This document shows, one piece after another, positions 1 through 10,625 of a stretch of 64,000 bases of DNA. A program made the translations under genes and the position numbers. Numbering within the stretch: position 1 is the first letter of the stretch; each line of letters begins with the position of its first letter. The notes beneath the pieces are model-generated. The model saw only the letters and a program-made list of their open reading frames with translations. It had not been told where the DNA came from and did no database searches. This stretch comes from Prorocentrum cordatum (lineage: Eukaryota > Sar > Dinophyceae > Prorocentrales > Prorocentraceae): assembly GCA_963575745.1 (NCBI GenBank), contig CAUYUJ010014771.1, forward strand, positions 888,593 to 952,592, given 5' to 3'.

Positions 1-50
1 GGGTGGTGGTGTGGTGGTTTGTGGTGGTGGTAGTGGTGGTGGTGGTGATG
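1..50. repeat. GGT-rich microsatellite, cut by the window edge
   Basis: Interrupted GGT/GTGGTG triplets run up to a non-repetitive block that begins TGGCCTTCGG at 51. The same junction, a GGT array followed by this block, occurs at 51700, so the array probably continues to the left of the window. Confidence 0.85.
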
Positions 51-350
51 TGGCCTTCGGCTCTTCCCGCCACTGTGATTTGGCTTTGGGCCAGATATCT
101 AATGGATGCCTCGTGAGGTATCGTCAGAAGGGTCTCGGGGGCGTCTGAGGAGCATGCGAGGGCTCGATATGGCGATTTGTGTGTTCCCTATGCGGCCTCT
201 GGGCCCTCTTTGGTCACCGTCGCTGCGTGCCCTCTGTCGGCGCTGCTGGCCGCCGCCAGCGCCGGCGCCGGCGCTGGCACGGGGAGGGGTTTGAACCCCC
301 CCCCCCTATCCCTGGGCACTCTCTGGTCATCGTCACGGAATCGTCGCTGG
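51..350 (+). repeat. Block R1, copy 1 (direct repeat of 51701-52000)
   Basis: This block aligns with 51701-52000 at an offset of exactly 51650 bases over at least the first 220 bases, roughly nine bases in ten identical by eye. Shared landmarks include TGGCCTTCGGCTCTTCCCGC and GGGTCTCGGGGGCGTCTGAG. Inside it, phrases such as CTCTGGTCATCGTC and CGGCGCTGCTGGC recur, so it is internally repetitive. Open frames cross it in several phases without any protein-like pattern, so I do not call a gene. Confidence 0.8.
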
Positions 351-1484
351 CTCTCCGCCGTCGGCGCTGCTGGCGGCCGCCAGCGCCAGCGCTGGCGCCG
401 GAGGGGGGAGGGAGGGTTTGGATTCCCCCCCCCTCCTCCTTGGGAGGGGGGGTGGGCGTTCGGGAGGGGAGCGGGGGTAGGGGGGAGGGGAGCCTCCCCG
501 TTGGAAACACGCCGCCGAACGTTCCCAAGGCGAACCCACGTGAAACATGCTCTCTCGGACCTGAGGACACGCCCACTCCGTGGCCAGAGGCACGGTGGCG
601 GATACAAATCCACTGCCCCCCTGGCTGGGCCCTTCGTGGGCCCAGGAGCTGTGTATACACCCTCCTGGCCAGGACAGGAGGGCGTGGCGTATACACCGCT
701 GCTGGGTTCAGGATGGGCCTGGCCAGGGAGCAGTGGATATGTACAGATTTCGTTGCCCCGTCTCTCTCTCTCTCTCTTTCTCTCTCTCAGGCTCAGTCTC
801 GGGCGTTTGGGCCTTGTCCCGCGGAGTGCAGGGTCTTATTTGCTGGTGAGGGGCGGTGTCCCCCTGAGGGCGGGGGGCCGCGAGCGCGGCGGCGGCGAGT
901 GGCCGAGAGCAGGCGGAGAGGACGAAAGGGGGAGGGGGAGGCGGGGCAGGTTGGAGGAGGTGAAGGAAGGGACTCGAAGGAGGAGGGGTATGGTCCACAC
1001 GGTAGGCTCGTGCGGCGATGGCGCCGCCCGCGAAGGCGCTCAATATTGAATTCCGCATGACAGAACGACGCGGAAGCACTGAGGGACACGAAAAACGCCA
1101 CAGGAGCCGTCGGAAATCAACCTTGAACGATGGGGGCCGTGATCGGTTCAAGAACAATCGACGCGGTGTCAATGCGCGTACCGATGCCGCACGAACCTAC
1201 CGTGCCCTTTCTCCGAGCCGCTTGCTCGACCCCCGCGTCCACCGAGCCTCCTCCTCCTCCACAGCCAGCGGCTCGCGTTTAGCGAGTCGATGCCCAGGGG
1301 ACCCGCCGAGTCCTGCCTCTTAGCCGAAGTTCTGGAGTGCCATGCCACGGAGAATTGTTGTGGACTCGGCGCGCAATTAGCGAATTGGTCTTACGTGGAG
1401 CCCGCTACTAATTTCTTCGTTAGGACTAGACAGATACATGGACCAAATAGATCAAGCATCCCAGAAACCAAGCAAGGCCTCGGC
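351..1484. other. No gene seen; GC-rich repeat-bearing DNA
   Basis: The stretch 490-565 (GAAACACGCCGCCGAACG...CGTGAAAC) has a diverged copy near 52657-52720, so it belongs to the same duplicated locus as R1. A TC dinucleotide run lies at about 757-790. Around 1010-1330 the sequence is less skewed but no frame shows a recognisable domain. Confidence 0.5.
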
Positions 1485-1650
1485 GGCGAAATCCGAATCC
1501 TACCCTCGCCGATCAACTGTTCAGGTAACTCGATGGGCGGCGAGGAAAGAGCTTGGAATTCGTCGAACACGTGGCGAAATCCGAACCTTCCCCCGCCGCC
1601 CAGCGAATTAGGAGAATCGATGGGCGGCGGGGCAGGGTTCGGATGTCGCC
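1485..1650. repeat. Dimer of a short palindromic element, copy 1
   Basis: Two related units of about 80 bp stand in tandem (about 1485-1566 and 1573-1650). Each starts GGCGAAATCCGAA. The second ends with the inverse, TTCGGATGTCGCC. Its 30-nt arms (1573-1602 and 1621-1650) match at 27 of 30 positions, leaving an 18-nt loop. The same two-unit arrangement occurs at 26106-26275, so this is a dispersed, probably non-autonomous foldback repeat. Confidence 0.75.
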
Positions 1651-2144
1651 TCCCCTAAGGCCACAAACAAACACGCTTCTTACATATGAGTGCTTGGATT
1701 GCGTAAACAGTGCGGGAATTTCACGGCAGTTGTGATATGTCCGAGGCAAACCGGAAGACATTAGCTTGGTCGCGCGGTAGTCTGTAAAATAGAAAATAGG
1801 AGCGCCATCGCGTGTTTGACGATGTGTTGGCGGATTACTAATGGACGTTGAAAGAAGTGCAAGCCTCGTGTGCGTCAGGTGCTCTTTGCTACACGATCCG
1901 CGGACACGCATCAAAGTATTGCCTTTTTCTCGAATCTCTAGTCAGTTTGAGAAAGCTGGGTGTCGAGTTTCGCAGTGGACGTTGCAAGTTCGTACGTAAC
2001 ACGAACAGAAACATCCATAGTCCGCGGCTACCGCCAGTCCGCGGCCTTGTCCCTTGTCTCCCTCCTTGTCCTGGCCGTCGTGCCTCCCGCTTTTTGCGGC
2101 GAGGGGGGCCGCGGGTCCCTTCACCCCTCGTTTTCTTCGCCTTT
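1651..2144. other. No gene or repeat recognised
   Basis: The sequence is of mixed composition with short open frames in several phases and no recognisable domain. It is more AT-balanced than its neighbours between 1660 and 2040. I see nothing further to support a feature. Confidence 0.4.
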
Positions 2145-2308
2145 TTGTCTTCCCTTCTCACTCCTACAGGTAGTTTTTTTTTTTGGAAGAAAATATCACA
2201 TGGTCAAACAATAGTCAACCATAATCAAACCAAGCACGAACAATCGCCATCAGACTATTGTGGACCATTCTTGAATGTTCCTGCTGTAGAGGGACATGCC
2301 CGACTTAA
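2145..2308. mobile_element. MITE-like foldback element, family M1 copy 1
   Basis: The right end (2284-2308) reads CTGTAGAGGGACATGCCCGA followed by CTTAA, and the left end contains CTCCTACAGG (2161-2170), its partial inverse. The same ends occur at 62213-62372 in an element of nearly equal length, where the arms are better preserved. The interior is AT-rich and contains AATAGTCAAC, also present in the second copy. No coding frame is present, so it would depend on another element to move. Confidence 0.6.
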
Positions 2309-2640
2309 CCATAGCCTTTCCTGCCCGTGCCTCACCTCGGGGCCTCGGATGTCCAGCACTCCCCAGAAGTGTGCCCGCGCAGCCCTGCTCGCTTCAGGCC
2401 CGCTCTTTCTTCTCACGCTGCGGTGGAGGGTTCCTCTCCGCCGACGTAAACGCGTGTCAAGGCGGTCCGGGGGAGGTGTAAAGGGGGAGGGGTGGTGAGC
2501 GTTTTTTTTCTTCCCCAGGGTAACGCTTGCTACTCAAGCCAAACCCCCTCCCCACCCCCCTAACGCTAACGATCGTTCCAGGAGGGGGCCTGGACTTGCA
2601 TCGGGTGTGTGGAGACCTCTCGCTCCCCCAGGAACATCAT
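2309..2640. other. No gene recognised
   Basis: GC-rich sequence with a T8 run near 2498 and several C runs. No domain-like frame. Confidence 0.4.
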
Positions 2641-3510
2641 AGAATTCTCTCCGAATTCTCCCCCAGAATCTCCGGCAGCAGTAGTGGGGGCCCCTCGGAT
2701 CTCCGGCAGCGGAAATCTCCGGCGAAATTTCCGACGAAATCTCCAGACAACCTTCCCGAGGTTAGGAATCCCGGCCAAAGCTCCGACGAAATCTCGGGGA
2801 AACCCTTTTCAGGTAGAAATCTCCGGCGAAATTTCCGGGACATTCCGCCCGCGCGAGAATGTCCACAAACGGAATCCCGATTGTAATCTTCCACGCAAGG
2901 AATCCAATTTGAATCCTTTACATAAGGAATCCTGTTGTAACCCTCCACAAACGGAATCCGATTGTAATCCTCTACAAACGGAACCCCATTGGAATCACCC
3001 ACAAGAGGAATCTGGTTGTAAAATTCACGGGGAATCCGATTGAAATCCTCTACACAAGGAATCCTAATGTCAGCCTCCACAAACGGAATCCTTTTGAAAT
3101 CCGTTACAACAGGAAATATTTTGTAATTTCCACAACAGGAATCCTAGTGTAACCCTTCACAAAAAGAATATTAGCGCATTCCCCACAAAAGGAATATTAT
3201 TTTCATCCAACATAAAAGAATCCCGTTGTAATCTTCCACGAAGGGAATCCTGTTGAAATCCGCCACGCAAGGAATCATGCTGTAGTCCTCCACAGAGAGA
3301 ATCCTATTGCCATCGTCCATAAACGGAATCCTACTGTAATCCTCCGCGCAAGGAGTCCCATCGAAACCAGACACAAAAGGCGTCCTATTGAAATCCGCAA
3401 CTAAAGGAATCCAAGTGTAACCTGCCACAAAAAATATCAAAGCACGCCTCCGCAACTGGAGTCCTATTGTTGTCCTCCACAAAAGGACCCCGCAGAAAGA
3501 ATCCGTGTCA
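2641..3510. repeat. Degenerate minisatellite, about 30-bp period
   Basis: From 2641 to about 2860 short phrases such as TCTCCGGCGAAATTTCC recur. From about 2870 to 3510 a unit of about 30 bp recurs, with core GGAATCC, then TTGTAATCC, then TCCACAAA. Because the period is a multiple of three, the minus strand reads as repeated ten-residue units resembling IPFVEDYNR over long stretches (3080 down to 2637, and 3482 down to 3171). I treat this as a consequence of the period rather than as a gene, since no start context or other domain accompanies it. Confidence 0.75.
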
Positions 3511-4029
3511 AACCTGATGATATGGATTCGGAGGTATCTGGATTGTGTAGGACGTCTTGGGTCTTGGAATTGGCGAGACTAGGTGAGCATAGGGTATATC
3601 AGACCAGGGTCGAATATTTGAATATTGTTTTTAATGCATTACGATTATGACTGCCGGGGCCCGCACAATGGATTCTGCCGGTGATTATGATTGCCCGGGC
3701 CCACGCAATAGATTTCGCAACGCCATTTCTAAGCTCATCTTGGCGTTGGTAGTTCGTTTATTTTAGGCTCTACATATATTGGTGCCACGGTTCGCGGTAG
3801 TCTCCGTAAAAAAGCTTGCCATCATCGCCCCCCGCTGCTCCCCGCACCGTGGTCTGGGCCAGTGTTTTTTGCGGCTTGGGGGGGGAGATCGACAACGGTA
3901 TTGTCATATGCCTCGACTCCCGCCTGAGGGCACGGCGGCACTATTACTGCTAGCGACGTTCGATCATTCGCGCGGTGTGTGGTGCGTGTGTGATATGGTG
4001 CGGTGGTGTGGTGTGTGTGTGTGTTTGCG
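3511..4029. other. Two-copy 40-bp repeat, otherwise nothing recognised
   Basis: At about 3643-3720 the phrase GATTATGACTGCCGGGGCCC is repeated once about 40 bp later as GATTATGATTGCCCGGGCCC. The rest of the stretch shows no frame with a recognisable domain. Confidence 0.5.
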
Positions 4030-4112
4030 TATGAGAGAGAGAGAGAGAGAGAGAGAGAAAAAAAAAAAAAAAAAAAAAAAAGAGTGAGAGTGTGTGTGTG
4101 TGTGTGTGTGTG
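4030..4112. repeat. Compound microsatellite (GA)n, A-run, (TG)n
   Basis: A GA dinucleotide tract passes into more than twenty A residues and then, after GAGTGAGAG, into a TG tract. Simple sequence only. Confidence 0.95.
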
Positions 4113-5389
4113 CGTGGGAATGCGCGTGTGCGCGGTGGTGGTGGCGGCGGCGCGGCGGCGGCGGTGGTGGCGGGTGGGCGGGGGGGGCTGCAGGCGCCCA
4201 GCTCGCCGCGCATCCCCGGGGCCGCGGCCCCCCATCGAAGGGGGGGGGGCAAGGGCGGCCCATGGCCAAGGGTACCCTGCCAATCGCGCATCAGCGGGGC
4301 CGCGCCCACCTGCGAGCTGGAGGGCACGGAACACGCGCAGCGCCCTGCCCATCGCACACCCCCTAGAACGCGGCCCCCCTCGACGGCGATGCAGCGACGA
4401 AGTGCTCGAGGGTGGCGCGGGGCACCCTGCCCGTCGCGCATCCTTAGGGCTCGGTCCGAAGGGGCGTCGCACCGCGCAGCCGCGGGGCGCAGCCTGCCCC
4501 GCGGACGCAGTGAGGGGCTGGCCGGCTGGCCAGCAGAAGTGGCAAATATCGGGTCGAAGAGGGAAGGGTGCCTTGGTGCCTTGGAGAGCGCTCTCCGTTC
4601 TTCTCTTGATTCTGATTGTATTCCGCGCGCCGTGAATTCGGGGGGCGGGGCCGCTGCGCGCCGCGCCCCCGCGTTCATTTTCGGAGCCGATGTGGGCCGC
4701 GCCCGCGGGGGCGATGGGGCTTCCGCCCAGGGCGGCCCCGGCCCGCGACGGCTCCGCGCGCGCGGCGGCCGCGGGCCTCGGCGCGCGGGCGGCGCCGTTG
4801 TTTGGCGGGTCGGGCCCGCCGCTCGATCGGGGCGCGGGGCCGCCTTCGATGGGGCGGGGCATCTTGCGCCAGGGGCCGGCCCGACGCGCCGCGCGAGGGG
4901 CAGCCCCGGCGAATTCGCCGCGGGCGCCTGCGCGCGCGCGGGCTCGGGAGTGGGGGGCGAACCGCGTTTTGGCGGAATGTGATGGGAGAGGCCGGAGCGC
5001 TCGGCTGCTCTGCGGCGGCGCCCGCACGTGCTCGCGCGGCCGCGCGGTCCGCGGATGGGGCGGGCGCGAGGGGGCGGGGCGGCCGCGCGCCCGCGGGCCG
5101 CGCCAGGGGGCCCAAGGGCACATGCAACGCGTTCTTGCAGTTCCCTCGAGGGCTTGCTCTCCCGCGGCCTTTGCCGAAGGTGTACGGCGATTTTCCCGCG
5201 GCCCCACCCTCCGATGATTCCGGCCAGATTCATTCCCAGTCGCTGCTTTTCGCCGCCCGCCAGTCCCCAGAGGATTGCCGCAGCAATCCAGTTGGATTCC
5301 TTTGGAGTCAACCAGGGGGCGTCCTTCGCAGGGCCCGACTCGTGGGATAAAGTTCGCCAGGTCAAGTTTCTGTTCGGGGGGGCTCGCGG
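4113..5389. other. Very GC-rich stretch with about 80-bp degenerate repeats, no gene
   Basis: Between 4190 and 4480 the phrases TCGCGCATC and CCCTGCC recur at about 75-85 bp spacing. Long open frames exist on both strands (on the minus strand up to 718 codons, 5978 down to 3822), but they are rich in Arg, Pro, Ala and Gly as expected from composition alone, overlap one another, and contain translated dinucleotide repeats. I do not call a gene. Confidence 0.6.
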
Positions 5390-6085
5390 GGGTCCGGGGG
5401 GGATTGCGTTGGAGATTTCCGCATCGAGGTCGGAATTGCCCCCGGAGGCCGCCCGTGGAGGCATCCGAAGGGGTGCGATTTTCGGGGAGCTTCCCCGAGG
5501 GATTTCCGATGGAGATTTCCAATGGGAGACAGCGGTGTATTTCCTGCCACATTTCCAATGGGGCCCCCGAGGGGCACGATTTTCTGGGCGATTTCCACGG
5601 GGACTTCCGAGGGGCAAGATTTCCCGGGATATTTCCATTGAGATTTCCGAGAGGCAAGATTTCCCGGGATATTTTCTGCGAGATTACCAGGCTGTGTCTT
5701 GCATTTCCATGGGGATGCCCGAGGGAAGCGATTTTCCGTGAATTCGATTGGGATTTCCGATCATTTCCCGGGAGATTTCCATGGGGATTTCCGAGGGGCA
5801 CGATTTCCCTGGAGATTCCCCGGGAGATTGTCTCGGGATGGTTGGGGTAGTTTTTTCGGGCATGCGGAATGCGCTTGGAATGTTTAGGCGATGCGCGTGA
5901 GGGAGATTCCCCGGGGAATTGCCCGAGGTTTCTGCGAGGGGCGCATTTTTTGCTTGGAAGCCAAAAAATCGAAAACAATCGATTTCCGAGTGCATTTACA
6001 GGGGGAGTTCCGGGGGCAAGATTATCCGGGATATTTTCCGGGACATGCCCTGGAGATCCCCTAGGGCGCGTTTCCGAGGGGCGCG
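5390..6085. repeat. Degenerate minisatellite of GAGATTTCC / GGGGCAAGATTTCC units
   Basis: Phrases such as GAGATTTCCGAGGGGCAAG, ATTTCCCGGGATATTTTC and ATTTCCATGGGGATTTCC recur with imperfect spacing of roughly 25-40 bp, so two strands carry long, unconvincing open frames. A related family lies at 19190-19500 and a shorter one at 2690-2840. Confidence 0.75.
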
Positions 6086-7420
6086 ATGTCCCGTGACGTT
6101 ACCTGCGGCTGCCTTGGGAATGTCCGACCGGGATCGGATGCGGCGACAGTTTTTTCAGAGAATGCCCCGGGGGCCCCAGGCGCTCCAAGCGGGCGATCGG
6201 GCGTCTGCCCAGGCGCGCGCGCGAAAGCGTCGCGATGACGTTTCGCGCCGGCTTCGGCGAAGTCCCCTGGTTTGCGCCCTTGCCCTCGGCAGCCTGGCGG
6301 GCGCCGCGCGGCCCTCGGGGGGGGGGCGCGCCTGGCGGGCGCATTCCGCGGGCGGCGCGCTCCGCGGTTGGCGCGCTCCACGGGTAGCGCGGCCCGCAAG
6401 GTCATTGAAGGTTTGGGTCGCCCGGACTGGGGCGGCGGGGGACACGGCGCAGGGGCGCCCGCCGCGGCCCCTTGAGATCGCCGAGAAGTTTTCGCGCGGT
6501 CGCCATGCCTCCGCGATAGATGCCCGCGCAATCGCGCGCCGCGGCGCGGCGCGCAAAGGCGGGGGGGGTCGCCCAATGCGTCGCAGCGCGCGGTGGGGAA
6601 CGGGCCTGGCGAGGCGCCCCTCCGCGAGCCATGGCCGCGCGCAGTTCTTGCGCGCGCGCCCGCCAGTAGGCGCGCGCGCTCACGCGCGCTGAAGCGCCGA
6701 TGTCGAGGCGGCCGCCCTCGGCGCGCGCCCGCGGAGCCCCCTGCCGCCGCGGCCCCGCCCGCAATTTTCGCGGCCTGGCGCGGCCGTCGCGCCGCGGGCT
6801 GCGGGCGGGAAGGACGGGCGCGGCCTCGAATGCCTCGATTTAGACGCGCTGCCCGAGAAGCGGGCGCCGCTGCCCAGCTCGCGCTTCCATGGGGGTTCTA
6901 CAGGCCGAATGCGCCGCTAGTGCCTCTCTTGCTTGTTGGGGTTGCTGGGGCGCCCAGGCGCGGCGGCCGCGGCGCTTGCGCCGCCGCCCGCCCGCGGGCC
7001 CCGTGGCCGCGCGCCCGTCCGCGCCCCCTTTTCTGTTGCCCCCCAGGGGGCGGCGCCGTCTCATGGTGGTCACCGAAGGGGGCCATTTCGTTGGAGTTTT
7101 TCCGGGGCCCACGTAAGTGGCGGCGCCCCAAGGGCGGCGACGTCTACGCTGGCGCGCGTGGGGCGCCCCCCGCAGGGCTTCCCAGGGGCCCGCGGCATTG
7201 GCGATTGTTTCCAAGCCGCTGCCCGCCAGGGGCGGCGGCGTGTCACGGCGGCGCCCCGGGGGCGCCCTCCGCTCGACCCCCCGGGCACGCGAAAGAGGCT
7301 GCAGTTTAGCAGGTCGCAGCCCGCCATGGGCGGCGAGGCCTCATGGTGGCCCCGCGGGGCACCTTTACGCTGGGCCCCCCGTGAGTTCGAGGCCACATCG
7401 GCCGCGGCCGCCCGAATAGA
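6086..7420. other. Very GC-rich DNA, no gene recognised
   Basis: Overlapping open frames on both strands are composed mainly of Arg, Ala, Gly and Pro and carry no domain I can recognise. CTCATGGTGG occurs twice (about 7060 and 7342) in similar surroundings, suggesting a weak internal duplication. Confidence 0.5.
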
Positions 7421-7813
7421 AGAGTTGCCGAAGGTAAGAGTCAGGGAGGGGCCGACGGAGGAGGACATGCTGGCAAAGGATTCCAATGCGGAGGTTACCA
7501 GAACATTTACAACAGCAGCTACAAAGGTTACCCAGGCGGCCAGGGCGGCAAAGGAGGGCGCGGAAGTCAGAAGAGTTACAATGGAGATGCAGGGGGAGGC
7601 AAAGGCGGCAATGGAGGTTACCGGGGGCGGTATACAGGAGGAGGTAACGGAGGAGCTAAAGGAGGAGGTAAATGATGCCAGGGGTTCGCGCCCCACAGCG
7701 AGCGATCATGCTTCAAGCGCGGTGGTGAGGGGCACGTCGCCCTCAACTGCCCCGGAGGGGCCAATGAGGTCACCACCGGCCCAGGGGGGCAGCAGGGGCG
7801 GGGTGGATCGTAA
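7421..7813 (+). pseudogene. Remnant of a glycine-rich, zinc-knuckle protein
   Basis: Frame 2 encodes a Gly/Tyr/Lys-rich stretch (GKGFQCGGYQNIYNSSYKGY, then GGKGGRG and GGNGGYRGRYTGGG), a TGA at 7673-7675, and then CFKRGGEGHVALNC, which fits a CCHC zinc knuckle (C-x2-C-x4-H-x4-C) except that the second Cys is Arg. The frame ends at TAA 7811-7813. RGG-like segments followed by a CCHC knuckle are found in RNA-binding proteins and in retroelement Gag proteins; either source is possible. The in-frame stop and the lost Cys suggest a decayed copy. No start codon is assigned, since the frame upstream is stopped near 7380. It lies just before the palindromic array that precedes genes A to E. Confidence 0.5.
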
Positions 7814-7814
7814 G

Positions 7815-8077
7815 TACTTAGCGGGGTTCTATGTGGATACTAACCCACATGTAAGTAGGATGCATTCCCGCTTAGAAGTGGCCTACGTCTCCCTATATAC
7901 TTACTACCCAACCCTAAGTGGTTAGGGTAGATGCTAAGTGGGGTCGCGCAGGACTAACCATATAGGGGACTTAGCTAAGTAGGTTAGCCGAAGTGGTCTA
8001 ACCACATAGGGGACTCAGGCTAAGTAGGTTAGCGGGGATAGCTAAGTAGGTTAGCGGGGATAGCTAAGTAGGTTAGG
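7815..8077. repeat. Array of palindromic GCTAAGTAGGTTAGC units
   Basis: The motif GCTAAGTAGGTTAGC carries inverted ends GCTAA/TTAGC. It appears as a 22-bp tandem (8019-8040, 8041-8062 and a partial copy to 8076) and inside a 44-bp tandem (7954-7997 and 7998-8040) beginning CTAACC. Other CTAAGT and TTAGGG-like phrases fill 7815-7950. The inverse motif is found inside the element at 18091-18391, so the gene run between them is flanked by inverted copies. A weaker relative lies at 45775-45960. Confidence 0.8.
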
Positions 8078-8290
8078 AGAGGTGTCTTCTACCCCCCCCC
8101 CCCCCCCCGCCGTTCTGAGAACCCCCGAACTCATCTTCTTCATTCCCTCCCCCCCTCTCTTATCCCCCTTCCCCTTCCCCTCGCCCTTCCCCCTCCTCGT
8201 TCTTACGCGCCCGATGGGGGGCTTGCGACGTGCGTGGGCCGTCGTCGCCCACGGGGGGCGAGGGGAATAAGGAGGCGGAGGGAGAGGATG
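8078..8290. other. C-run and pyrimidine-rich leader before gene A
   Basis: A C homopolymer (about 8092-8108) is followed by a CT-rich tract to about 8200. A similar pyrimidine tract lies after gene E (17940-18088). No coding signal. Confidence 0.6.
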
Positions 8291-8312
8291 ACATGGCCGC
8301 TCTTGCTCAATA
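8291..8312 (+). promoter_or_regulatory. Possible, badly decayed spliced-leader relic before gene A
   Basis: Aligned without gaps to the 22-nt dinoflagellate spliced leader, this stretch (ending TTGCTCAAT) agrees at 13 of 22 positions. Taken alone this is weak. I list it because the three other genes of the run (C, D, E) have much better relics in the equivalent position. A second weak candidate is TTGCCATTGGC near 8359. Confidence 0.25.
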
Positions 8313-8383
8313 GCCGCACTGGCCCAAGCTTCGAGGCTTGGCGACTCCAGCGCCCACTTGCCATTGGCAACAACGTGGCGGCC

Positions 8384-10080
8384 ATGGCGACGGCGACGGC
8401 CATCGAGGCGGCCATCAACGAGGCCAAGCCCGTGATCATGGAGGTGATCGCCCAGCGCCAGTCTTCGGGCGACGGCCAGGGGACGAAGCGGATCACGGTG
8501 GCAGCGGAGGGCATTCTCAAGCTATTGATTGGGAGGAAGGTCGCGACGGACAACGTGTGGATTAAGGTCATCCAGGTGGCCACCCATCGAGCCAACAGGT
8601 TCGGGGTGGGGCTGGGGGCCCAGGACGTGCACGAGCTGCTGGAGGTGATCCTCCTGGGCGGCTTCAGGTACGATAAATGCGCTGGAGCGGCCTGCTTCGA
8701 GATGGCGCCGCCTGGGAAGGCTCGGGAGGCTCAGTGGGCCTTCAACCACGCGCTCACTTCTTCGAGTTCAGGGTGCCTGCCGGAATTCGACCCCTCCGAC
8801 CTGAAGTGCCTCGCCGCGACCTGCTCGCGCACCGTGGCGGGCGCGAGGTGCACGGCGCTGTCAGCGAAGAGTCCCTTGGAGAAGATCGTGGACGAGCAAG
8901 GTTGCATCTGTCGTGAGAAGCGAGGAGCACGAGCGGGCTTTCACCCAGGGCATGCAGCGGGCGGTGATTCGCCACGAGGTGGGCGCGGCCATTCCAGATC
9001 TGGCATCTTTTCTTCCGGAGGCCGACAACGCCAACCGCGCTGCGAACCGACGGCAGAGCAATCTGCAGACACTCCTTCAGATCCACAAGCTGGCGCGTCA
9101 CAGCGCGAAGGCGCACGGCAAGGTACAGCGGGGCAACGTCGAGAGCCAGATCGAGAGGACTCGGCCGCATCTTAGAGGACACGTCGCAGATTTATGCTCC
9201 TTCGTGGCGACGTACTCGGGCGGCGACGGCGGCTGCCTGCTGAACGAGCCCCGCGCCTTCGCCCAGACGGTAGGCGACAGCAGGAGGGGCGTCCACCGCG
9301 GCTCCACGTTCGGCATGCTCGCGAAGATTAACTACATGCAGGGCCCCGAGTACATGACCGCCTGCATCAAGGCGCGCCCGTGCGCCCCCGATTCGCAATG
9401 CCGAGACGGCGTCGCGAAGCTGCTCTGCAGCGCGGACCTCGCCACGACGGCGACGGCCAAGAGTTTCCTACAGACGGTAGATGGCATGACGGCGCTTTCT
9501 AAAGCTAGGGTTTGGGGGGGCACGCAGGCGCGGCGCATCATGATGGGCCGCGACAAACAGGGGAAGGGCAATAAGAAGTACTCGAGCATGGCAGCAATCA
9601 AGGACAAGTTCCTCGACGATGTTGAGGCTGCGCGCTCTGGCGCCACCCTGGAGGGCACTGCGCCCTGGGGGCGGTCGGAGGCGCCAACGGCCAGCGGGTC
9701 GACAGCCAGCGGGTCGACGCCGTCGGAGTTTGCAGGCGCGCGTGGTCTGGTCCAGTTCAGGGCGACGCCGGGCGGCATGGTGCTCGCCGACGCCGCGCTG
9801 CGCCAGCCGGGCTTCAATGTCGGCGACGTCGCGCGCAAGATCTCCGACGAGGTTGTCGAGGGCGCGATCTTCCGCATCGAGAACGGGCAGGTGGCGCTCG
9901 CGCCGCTGTCCGGCGGCAAGGCGTCCAAGAGGGGCAGGGGCGGGGCGCGCAAGGCGGAGGGCGAGGGCGTCGACGGCAGGGGCGACGCCAACACCATCAC
10001 GATCACCAACAAGGAGCTGGCTGGCGAGTGCGAGGCTGGGCGGGGGGCGCGTGTAACTCGCAAGCAACGCGTGCGCCAGG
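8384..10080 (+). pseudogene. Gene A: uncharacterised dinoflagellate-type protein, frameshifted
   Basis: Frame 2 from ATG 8384 (MATATAIEAAINEAKPVIME) runs to about 8895, then coding continues in frame 0 (VRSEEHERAFTQGMQ...), so one base-shift lies at 8895-8913. Together they give about 560 residues of ordinary protein-like composition, with segments such as CSFVATYSGGDGGCLL and KKYSSMAAIKDKFLDDVEAA and an Ala/Gly/Lys-rich tail ending near 10050. The frame stays open to 10256, but beyond about 10080 it translates TATG repeats. I recall similar uncharacterised proteins in symbiotic dinoflagellate gene sets, some of which, as I remember them, continue into a domain like gene B, so A and B may once have been one gene. 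An upstream in-frame ATG at 8291 is less likely because it would read through the possible leader relic. No function is assigned. Confidence 0.6.
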
Positions 10081-10625
10081 TGTATATACATGTATGTGTA
10101 TATTTTAGCAGCATAACCATGTGTTCATATATTTGTGTATGTATGTATATATATACACACCAGATTGCACGCCCCTGCCCCCCCTCAGCCCCCTCCACCC
10201 TCCCCCCTGGAAGGAGGATGGGTTCAAACATCCTCTGCCGCCTGCTTCTCTCCTAATCCTCCCTTCCCCCCTCCGCTAGTATCCTCGCCATCCTTCTCGC
10301 CCTCCTTCCTCCTCCGCCCGCCCCGAGGTCGCGGGCGCGAAGACGGAGCGCCGCGCCCCCCCCGCGAGCTTCACCGACGCACGGGAGCACAAGGACACGA
10401 AGCAGCAGCGGGCAATAGCACAGGCCCGCGGCTGCCACCCGAAGGAGGATGATGAGGAGGGGGAGGAGGGGGGGGCGGGCAAGGAAGATAGGGAGGAGAT
10501 TGTGGAGGGGGCTGAGGAGGGCGAGGAAGAGGAGGAGGCTGAGGAGTAGACTGAGGAAGAGGAGGAGGAGGAGGAGAAGGAGGAGGGGGAGGCTGAGGAG
10601 GAGACTTCCCTTGGGCTCCTCTGGC
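10081..10625. other. Interruption between A and B: TATG repeat and GA/CT-rich DNA
   Basis: AT-rich TATATACATGTATGTG-type repeats (10080-10165) are followed by pyrimidine-rich DNA (to 10330) and by GAG-rich DNA (10440-10610). The frame shared by A and B has stops only between 10254 and 10449. This could be an inserted repeat inside one original gene, an intron, or plain intergenic DNA; the sequence does not decide. Confidence 0.5.

Noticed and set aside
3822-5978. 718-codon minus-strand open frame (and a 562-codon one beside it)
   Set aside because: Composition is what GC-rich DNA gives by chance (Arg, Pro, Ala), and it translates dinucleotide and GAGATTTCC repeats; overlapping frames on the other strand are equally long.
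7954-8077. Telomere-like repeat
   Set aside because: TTAGGG-like words occur, but the unit is 22 or 44 bp and palindromic, not a short telomeric unit.
10600-10621. Spliced-leader-like word before gene B (CCTTGGGCTCCTC)
   Set aside because: Only 9 of 22 positions agree and it would leave almost no 5' leader before ATG 10626.
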